Source: Gammaproteobacteria bacterium
GTDB lineage: Bacteria > Pseudomonadota > Gammaproteobacteria > Thiohalospirales > Thiohalospiraceae
Length of the DNA: 7,054 nt
Reading direction: 5' to 3'
Assembly: GCA_011322575.1 (NCBI GenBank)
Contig: DRMK01000126.1
Span: forward strand, 1-7,054
The translations under genes and the position numbers were made by a program. Below are positions 1-4,077 of this stretch, one piece after another; positions within the stretch are counted from its first letter, which is position 1, and every line of letters begins with the position of its first letter. Under the pieces are notes generated by a model, which saw only the letters and a program-made list of their open reading frames with translations, was not told where the DNA came from and searched no databases.

Positions 1-192
1 CTCTCCGGCCGGAGTGAAACGCAACGGCTTTCCCTTGCGGTGGTACAGCCTGACCTCCAGCCGCTGCTCCAGATCCTTGAGCTGATGGGAAAGCGCCGAC
101 TGTGTCACGTGCAAGCGCTCGGCCGCCTTCGCCAGAGTTCCGTACTGATGGAGCGCCCGCAAGGTTCTGAGATGCCGCACTTCCAGTATCAT
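1..192 (-). CDS. metR: MetR, LysR-type regulator of methionine genes (N-terminal part)
   Basis: The minus strand from 192 down to the window edge is open for 64 codons and encodes the start of a LysR-type regulator. The whole visible part is the winged helix-turn-helix DNA-binding domain; residues about 18-45 (GTLAKAAERLHVTQSALSHQ and the following linker helix) form the recognition region. It lines up closely with E. coli MetR, including the TQSALSHQ and PLRFTP-GE stretches. MetR is a cytoplasmic activator that uses homocysteine as co-inducer for metE and usually represses its own gene. The divergent position next to metE is the classical arrangement and supports the name over other LysR proteins. 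The start is the ATG at 192-190; only a weak GAGA lies upstream as ribosome site. A MetR-like box (192-204) covers the start region, consistent with autorepression. The C-terminal effector domain lies outside the window. Confidence 0.93.
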   Translation of the reverse strand, partial: MILEVRHLRTLRALHQYGTLAKAAERLHVTQSALSHQLKDLEQRLEVRLYHRKGKPLRFTPAGE

Positions 193-204
193 GAAATATT
201 CTCA
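192..204. promoter_or_regulatory. Candidate MetR binding box 1
   Basis: TGAA-ATATT-CTCA matches the known MetR consensus TGAA-N5-TTCA at 7 of 8 defined bases. It overlaps the first base of the metR start codon and its ribosome-binding region, so occupancy could both repress metR and help activate metE. Assignment rests on pattern and position only. Confidence 0.5.
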
Positions 205-222
205 ACAAAAAAATGAAAAATT

Positions 223-235
223 TGAGATTGATTCA
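223..235. promoter_or_regulatory. Candidate MetR binding box 2
   Basis: TGAG-ATTGA-TTCA matches TGAA-N5-TTCA at 7 of 8 defined bases. Its centre is 31 bp from that of box 1, about three helical turns, so both would face the same side of the DNA, as for the paired MetR sites of enteric metE. It overlaps a perfect 13-bp palindrome, GATTGATTCAATC (226-238), which could alternatively be the site of another dimeric regulator. Confidence 0.5.
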
Positions 236-237
236 AT

Positions 238-243
238 CATAAT
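238..243 (+). promoter_or_regulatory. Possible -10 element of the metE promoter
   Basis: CATAAT matches the sigma70 -10 consensus at 5 of 6 bases and lies 51 bases before the metE start. At the proper distance upstream there is only GAAAAA (215-220), a poor -35, as is common for activator-dependent promoters. MetR box 2 would then lie between -35 and -10, which is unusual for an activator, so a later and weaker -10 (for example AATCAT, 263-268) is a real alternative. No MetJ-type AGACGTCT repeats are visible in this spacer. Confidence 0.3.
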
Positions 244-294
244 TTGGCCGCACACTTTTCGCAATCATTTCGACAAACAAAAAGGATCCGAAAA

Positions 295-2601
295 ATGAGC
301 AAGGCACACAACCTGGGTTTTCCCCGAATCGGCCACCGCCGCGAACTGAAGAAGGCGGTGGAGTCCTACTGGCGGGGCGAGATCGACCAGAACCAGCTGG
401 AGCAGACCGGCCGCGAGCTGCGCAGGCGCCACTGGCAGTTGCAAGCGGAGGCGGGACTGGACCTCATCCCGGTGGGTGACTTCTCCTGGTACGATCACGT
501 GCTCGACCTGTCCGCCATGCTGGGAGTGGTCCCTCCCCGTTTCGGCTGGAAAGGGGGCAGCGTCGATCTGGACACCACCTTCCGCATGGCGCGGGGACGG
601 GCACCGACCGGGACACCGGCCGCGGCCAGCGAGATGACCAAGTGGTTCGACACCAATTACCACTACCTGGTACCCGAGTTCCACCCGGGGCAGACCTTCC
701 AGCTCTCCACCAACAGGCTGTTCGACGAGGTGGCCGATGCACAATCCCGGGGCCACGCCGTCAAGCCGGTTCTCCTCGGCCCCCTCTCCTACCTCTGGCT
801 CGGCAAGACCAAGGGCGGAACGTTCGACAAGCTGGATCTGCTGGATGCGCTTCTGCCGGTCTACGGCGAGATCCTGCAGAGACTGCGCGAACAAGGGGTG
901 GAGTGGATCCAGGTGGACGAGCCCATCCTGGTCCTGGATCTGCCGCAGGGGTGGAAGAGCGCCTTCGAAGCCGCATACAACCGCCTGCAGACGCCAGGCA
1001 TCAACCTCCTGCTCACCACCTATTTCGGCGCCCTGGGCGACAATCTCGGGCTGGCCTGCAGGCTGCCGGTGGCGGGGCTGCACATCGACGGGGTGCGCGC
1101 GCCGGAGCAGCTGACACCTGTGCTGGACCAGCTGCCCGCCTACAAGGTGCTCTCCGTCGGTGTGGTGGATGGCCGCAACGTCTGGCGTACCGATCTGGAC
1201 GGCGCCCTGGAGACCCTGCGGACGGCGCAGCAACGGCTCGGGGAGCGGCTCTGGATCGCCCCCTCCTGCTCCCTGCTGCATGTCCCGGTGGATCTGGCGC
1301 AGGAGGAGGGGCTGGACGAAGAGTTGAAGAGCTGGCTCGCCTTCGCGGTGCAGAAGCTGGATGAGGTGGTCGTGCTCAAGCAGGCCCTCTGCGGGCAGAA
1401 CGAGGTCGAGGTGGAGGCGAGACTCGCCGCCTCCCGCGCGGCACTGGAGAACCGCCGCAACTCATCCCGTATCCACTCCCCCGCCGTACGGCAACGGCTG
1501 GAAGAGGTGGACGACGCCATGGCGCGGCGCAACCGTCCCTACCCGGAGCGCGCCCCCCTGCAGCGGGCCTGGCTGAAGCTTCCCCTCTTCCCGACCACCA
1601 CTATCGGTTCGTTCCCGCAGACCCCCGAGATCCGCCAGGCCCGCAAGGCCTACCGGGATGGCACCCTCAGCGAGCGGGAGTATGTCGCCCGCATGCAGGC
1701 GGAGATCGCGCTGGTGGTGGAGAAACAGGAGCAGCTCGGGCTCGACGTGCTGGTACATGGCGAACCGGAGCGCAACGACATGGTGGAGTATTTCGGCGAG
1801 ATGCTGGAGGGGTTCGCCTTCACCCGCTACGGCTGGGTCCAGTCCTACGGATCCCGCTGCGTCAAGCCCCCCATCATCTTCGGCGACGTGAGCCGCCCCC
1901 GACCGATGACGGTGGAGTGGATCCGTCACGCCCAATCCCTCACCGGGAAGCCGATGAAGGGGATGCTCACCGGACCGGTCACCATCCTCAACTGGTCCTT
2001 CGTGCGTGACGATCAACCACGCAGCGTCACCTGCAACCAGATCGCCCTGGCCATCCGCGACGAGGTGGAGGATCTGGAGCGGGCCGGGATCAAGGTGATC
2101 CAGATCGACGAAGCCGCCCTGCGGGAGGGGCTCCCCCTGCGCAAGGGAGAGTGGCAGGGATACCTGGAGTGGGCGGTGCACGCCTTCCGCCTGACCGCCA
2201 GCGGTGTGGCGGACGACACCCAGATCCACACCCACATGTGCTATTCGGAATTCAACGACATCATCGAATCCATCGCCGCCATGGATGCCGACGTGATCAC
2301 CATCGAAACCTCCCGCTCGGACATGGAACTGCTGGATGTGTTCGAGGCGTTCGAGTATCCCAACGAGATCGGACCGGGGGTCTATGACATCCACTCCCCC
2401 AACGTTCCGAACGTGGAGCAGATAGTGGAGCTGATGCAGAAGGCGGCGCAGCGCATCCCGGCCGAGCGGTTGTGGGTGAATCCCGACTGCGGTCTCAAGA
2501 CCCGCGGCTGGCCGGAGGTGGAACGGGCGCTGGCCAACATGGTGGAGGCGGCCCGGAAGCTGCGCGAACTGGCGGACGAAAAGGTGCCGCTCAGCGCCTG
2601 A
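295..2601 (+). CDS. metE: MetE, cobalamin-independent methionine synthase
   Basis: Encodes a 768-residue 5-methyltetrahydropteroyltriglutamate-homocysteine methyltransferase, which transfers a methyl group from methyl-tetrahydrofolate to homocysteine without vitamin B12 in the cytoplasm. It aligns along its full length with E. coli MetE (753 residues). The N-terminal barrel begins with LGFPRIG and carries the APTG-PAAA-EMTKWF-TNYHY block. The C-terminal catalytic barrel starts near TTTIGSFPQT. By alignment the zinc ligands are His647, Cys649, Glu671 and Cys732, and the catalytic His is His700; all are present. One notable change is Ser651 at the position of E. coli Cys645, the redox-sensitive cysteine. 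The ATG at 295 was chosen because AAGGA (282-286) lies 8 bases upstream and the family N-terminus follows; an in-frame TTG at 244 would add 17 unconserved residues across the control region. Regulation by divergent MetR is likely. No clear terminator follows. Confidence 0.98.
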   Translation: MSKAHNLGFPRIGHRRELKKAVESYWRGEIDQNQLEQTGRELRRRHWQLQAEAGLDLIPVGDFSWYDHVLDLSAMLGVVPPRFGWKGGSVDLDTTFRMARGRAPTGTPAAASEMTKWFDTNYHYLVPEFHPGQTFQLSTNRLFDEVADAQSRGHAVKPVLLGPLSYLWLGKTKGGTFDKLDLLDALLPVYGEILQRLREQGVEWIQVDEPILVLDLPQGWKSAFEAAYNRLQTPGINLLLTTYFGALGDNLGLACRLPVAGLHIDGVRAPEQLTPVLDQLPAYKVLSVGVVDGRNVWRTDLDGALETLRTAQQRLGERLWIAPSCSLLHVPVDLAQEEGLDEELKSWLAFAVQKLDEVVVLKQALCGQNEVEVEARLAASRAALENRRNSSRIHSPAVRQRLEEVDDAMARRNRPYPERAPLQRAWLKLPLFPTTTIGSFPQTPEIRQARKAYRDGTLSEREYVARMQAEIALVVEKQEQLGLDVLVHGEPERNDMVEYFGEMLEGFAFTRYGWVQSYGSRCVKPPIIFGDVSRPRPMTVEWIRHAQSLTGKPMKGMLTGPVTILNWSFVRDDQPRSVTCNQIALAIRDEVEDLERAGIKVIQIDEAALREGLPLRKGEWQGYLEWAVHAFRLTASGVADDTQIHTHMCYSEFNDIIESIAAMDADVITIETSRSDMELLDVFEAFEYPNEIGPGVYDIHSPNVPNVEQIVELMQKAAQRIPAERLWVNPDCGLKTRGWPEVERALANMVEAARKLRELADEKVPLSA

Positions 2602-2644
2602 GTTTTTTGGGGGTCTTCCCCACAGCGGGCCCCCAACCCCGCCT

Positions 2645-2658
2645 GGCGCCGGAGCGCC
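2645..2658. repeat. Short GC hairpin after metE
   Basis: GGCGC-CGGA-GCGCC can form a 5-bp stem with a 4-base loop, 43 bases after the metE stop. No T-run follows on either strand, so it is not a canonical intrinsic terminator, though it could slow exonucleases at the end of the metE message. Confidence 0.3.
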
Positions 2659-2659
2659 G

Positions 2660-2707
2660 TGCGGATCCATAATATGGACCTGAACAGGAGCAACAAAAGG
2701 ATCCGCA
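2660..2707. repeat. Inverted repeat TGCGGATCC / GGATCCGCA in the mutH leader
   Basis: A perfect 9-bp inverted repeat occupies 2660-2668 and 2699-2707, separated by 30 bases. Inside lies a second perfect palindrome, TCCATAATATGGA (2666-2678). If transcribed, the larger stem would pair with the AAGGA at 2697-2701 and could mask that ribosome site. Function is inferred only. Confidence 0.35.
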
Positions 2708-2709
2708 GC

Positions 2710-2781
2710 ATGAACGGCTGTCCCATATCCATCCGCCAACCCCTCCCGGTCTGGCAGGGAGGGGGAGCGGAGCGCCCGTGA
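2710..2781 (+). CDS. Possible 23-residue leader peptide ahead of mutH
   Basis: An ATG at 2710 with a strong AAGGA site (2697-2701, 8-base spacing) opens a 23-codon frame beginning MNGCPISIRQPL. Its TGA stop (2779-2781) overlaps the GTG start of mutH (GTGA), the classic geometry of translational coupling. An in-frame ATG at 2674 would extend it to 35 residues but has a poor ribosome site. I do not recognise the peptide; it shows no membrane segment or attenuator-like run of one amino acid. It may be a genuine small coupled gene that controls MutH yield, or a chance frame. The ribosome site and overlap favour translation; lack of any known homologue keeps confidence low. Confidence 0.3.
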   Translation: MNGCPISIRQPLPVWQGGGAERP

Positions 2782-3449
2782 GACCGGCCCCGCCCGGCAC
2801 CGAACGGGAGCTGCTGGAGCGCGCCGTCGCCCTGGCGGGCCTCACGCTGCAGCAGGTGGCCGGACGCATCGGCTGGCCCTGCCCTCCCGATCTGCGCCGT
2901 AACAAGGGGTGGAGCGGCCAGCTGCTGGAGGAGGTTCTGGGGACCGACGCCGGCTCCCTGGCGGAACCCGATTTCCGCACACTGGGGGTAGAGCTCAAGA
3001 GCCTGCCCGTCGATGCGCGCGGTCGGCCCAGGGAATCCACCTATGTCTGCACAGTTCCCCTGGAAAGCAGTGCCGGAAGCTGGGAAGACTCCTGGGTGTT
3101 CAACAAGCTGCGCCGGGTGCTGTGGATCCCGATCGAGGCGGATCCGGCCATCCCCCTGCCACGGCGGCGCGTCGGCGCCCCCCTGTTGTGGAGCCCGGAT
3201 CCGCGGCAGGAGGCCCTGTTACGCCGGGACTGGGAGGAGCTGATGGACATGGTCTGCCTGGGAGAGCTGGAGCGGATCACCGCCCACCACGGCAGCGTAC
3301 TGCAGATCCGCCCCAAGGCGGCCGATGCCAGGGCCCTTACCTGGGGCGTGGACGCCAGCGGCGACCGGGTGCTCACCACGCCGCGCGGCTTCTACCTGCG
3401 CAGCCGCTTTACTGCGGAGATCCTGCAGCAGCACTACATCATTCCATAA
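2778..3449 (+). CDS. mutH: MutH, methyl-directed mismatch repair endonuclease
   Basis: Encodes a 223-residue MutH, the nuclease that MutS and MutL activate to nick the unmethylated strand at hemimethylated GATC sites after replication. It aligns from end to end with E. coli MutH (229 residues). The DX6EXK nuclease motif is intact as Asp65, Glu72 and Lys74, and Lys110 matches the fourth catalytic residue (E. coli Lys116). Other conserved blocks are KGWSGQLLE, RRVLWIP, WEELMDM and LQIRPKAA. The C-terminal RGFYLRSRFT region matches the end of the family. The start is a GTG, with GGGGGAG (2761-2767) and CGGAG (2768-2772) upstream, and it overlaps the stop of a small frame. A rare start codon suits a protein kept at low level. 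Presence of MutH implies Dam methylation in this organism. It lies 176 bases after metE on the same strand, but no functional link is evident. Confidence 0.97.
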   Translation: MRPAPPGTERELLERAVALAGLTLQQVAGRIGWPCPPDLRRNKGWSGQLLEEVLGTDAGSLAEPDFRTLGVELKSLPVDARGRPRESTYVCTVPLESSAGSWEDSWVFNKLRRVLWIPIEADPAIPLPRRRVGAPLLWSPDPRQEALLRRDWEELMDMVCLGELERITAHHGSVLQIRPKAADARALTWGVDASGDRVLTTPRGFYLRSRFTAEILQQHYIIP

Positions 3450-3478
3450 TCACCCCCATAGTAGCATTGAGGGAAAAT

Positions 3479-3497
3479 GCATATGACAACCATTTGC
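3479..3497. promoter_or_regulatory. Candidate Fur box upstream of feoABC
   Basis: The 19 bases GCATATGACAACCATTTGC match the Fur consensus GATAATGATAATCATTATC at 12 positions, with the central TGACAACCAT matching 8 of 10. The site overlaps the -35 hexamer of the predicted feo promoter, where Fe-Fur would block RNA polymerase. feo operons are commonly Fur-regulated. The match is moderate and could be chance. Confidence 0.4.
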
Positions 3498-3521
3498 ATT
3501 CAGCTCCTGCGTGTTTATAAT
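3493..3521 (+). promoter_or_regulatory. Predicted sigma70 promoter of feoABC
   Basis: TTTGCA (3493-3498, 4 of 6 bases) and a perfect TATAAT (3516-3521) are separated by 17 bp, the optimal spacing. It is the best-looking promoter in the window and lies just after mutH pointing at feoA. The predicted start is near 3528, exactly where the 271-bp element begins. Removing the element and one flanking repeat would put this start about 25 bases before feoA, a normal leader. I infer it was, and may still be, the feo promoter. Confidence 0.6.
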
Positions 3522-3527
3522 CGGAAT
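3520..3527. repeat. Left flanking repeat (decayed target-site duplication)
   Basis: ATCGGAAT directly abuts the left end of the inverted-repeat element and matches TTAGGAAT on the right at 6 of 8 bases, including the last five. Eight bases is the duplication size typical of ISL3-family transposition. The two mismatches suggest an old insertion, or chance similarity. Confidence 0.5.
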
Positions 3528-3565
3528 GGGTCTTCCCCAAATCGTGTGGGTAAAATGGCAAATCA
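3528..3565 (+). repeat. Left terminal inverted repeat of the MITE
   Basis: Thirty-eight bases beginning GGGTCTTCCCCAAATCG are the reverse complement of 3761-3798 with one mismatch (G at 3549 against T at 3777). Near identity of the two ends points to selection by a transposase or recent spread. Confidence 0.9.
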
Positions 3566-3760
3566 CCGCGTAGCGGCTTCGTCCTTGACTGGCAGGATGC
3601 ACGCCACATACTCGGTAGCCAGAAGGGGATTGGGGCTGTCTGGCTGGAGACTACCGGATATCCACTACCTGCGCAAATTGCAAGTGGTCCGGCTAATTCC
3701 AAAGTGTCCCCAATCCCCTTCTGCCGACCATCTTCCGGCGTGCATTCTGCCTGTCAAGGA

Positions 3761-3798
3761 TGATTTGCCATTTTACTCACACGATTTGGGGAAGACCC
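3761..3798 (-). repeat. Right terminal inverted repeat of the MITE
   Basis: Thirty-eight bases ending CGATTTGGGGAAGACCC pair with 3528-3565 at 37 positions. This copy lies 33 bases before the feoA start codon and is immediately joined to the inner arm at 3737-3760, without the 16-bp insert seen on the left. Confidence 0.9.
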
Positions 3799-3806
3799 TT
3801 AGGAAT
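3799..3806. repeat. Right flanking repeat (decayed target-site duplication)
   Basis: TTAGGAAT follows the right end of the element directly and matches the left flank ATCGGAAT at 6 of 8 bases. It overlaps the purine-rich AGGAATAAGG (3801-3810). Confidence 0.5.
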
Positions 3807-3831
3807 AAGGCTGGCTATCAAACCGACGATC

Positions 3832-4077
3832 ATGCGTGAAAACCGCGCCCTGTCCGAAACGGCGGAGCACACCCGCCTCACCATAACCGCAATCACTGCG
3901 GACAAGCCCACCCAGTGCCGGCTGATGGGCATGGGAATCGGCCTAGGCAAGGAGGTCGAGCTGTTGCGCAACAGGCGTGGAGACGTTGTGATAAGGAACG
4001 GCAACAGCCGTATCACCCTGGGCCGGGAGATCGCGAGCCGCATCCTGGGGCGGGCGGTACGACCCGGGAAGGAATGA
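3832..4077 (+). CDS. feoA: FeoA, small cytoplasmic partner of the ferrous iron transporter
   Basis: Encodes an 81-residue FeoA, an SH3-like beta-barrel protein that acts in the cytoplasm with FeoB in Fe(II) uptake. The diagnostic parts are RLMGMGIGLGKEVELL (about residues 30-45), the central VVIRNGNSRITLGREIASRIL strand-helix block, and the normal family length. Its TGA overlaps the feoB start (ATGA), so the two are translationally coupled. The ATG at 3832 was chosen because family similarity begins soon after it, but it has no close Shine-Dalgarno: AGGAATAAGG (3801-3810) is 21 bases away. The frame stays open upstream to an ATG at 3760 inside the MITE, which would add 24 unrelated residues. 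Transcription probably starts before the MITE, near 3528, with possible Fur control. Confidence 0.92.
   Translation: MRENRALSETAEHTRLTITAITADKPTQCRLMGMGIGLGKEVELLRNRRGDVVIRNGNSRITLGREIASRILGRAVRPGKE

Larger units (their letters stand above)
3528..3798. mobile_element. 271-bp MITE-like element, possibly ISL3-related
   Basis: The element is bounded by 38-bp inverted repeats matching at 37 positions, with tips GGGTCTTCCCC and GGGGAAGACCC. Further inverted arms continue inward: 3582-3605 pairs with 3737-3760 at 22 of 24 bases, and AGAAGGGGATTGGGG (3621-3635) pairs perfectly with 3708-3722. The only large asymmetry is 16 bp (3566-3581) in the left arm. The whole unit can therefore fold into one long hairpin. 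It contains no transposase; open frames across it merely read the repeats. Short length, long terminal repeats, flanking 8-bp partial duplication and lower GC than its neighbours fit a non-autonomous transposon moved by a transposase elsewhere in the genome. The ISL3 link rests on repeat length, the GG start and the 8-bp duplication, and is tentative. It could alternatively be an intergenic palindromic repeat family. It sits in the leader of feoABC. Confidence 0.82.

Noticed and set aside
244..294. TTG at 244 as the start of metE
   Set aside because: It would add 17 unconserved residues, lacks a ribosome site and lies in the promoter region; the ATG at 295 has AAGGA at good spacing and matches the family N-terminus.
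193..294. S-adenosylmethionine riboswitch or MetJ boxes upstream of metE
   Set aside because: The spacer is only 102 bases, mostly A/T, without the stems of a SAM riboswitch or AGACGTCT repeats.
265..1281. A 338-codon open frame on the minus strand opposite the start of metE
   Set aside because: Same reason: it mirrors MetE codons and covers the metE start region and ribosome site.
2602..2640. Intrinsic terminator after metE
   Set aside because: GGGG-TCTT-CCCC and the wider TTGGGGG/CCCCCAA pairing exist, but the T-run lies before the hairpin on the plus strand and becomes A on the minus strand, so neither direction gives a stem followed by U.
1462..2739. A 425-codon open frame on the minus strand opposite metE
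   Set aside because: Antisense to the conserved catalytic barrel of MetE, with shadow-like composition and no family resemblance.
3439..3839. Open frames of 120 and 87 codons crossing the MITE on both strands
   Set aside because: They translate the two inverted arms, giving near-identical peptides such as DLPFYSHDLGKT on each strand; no transposase motif is present.
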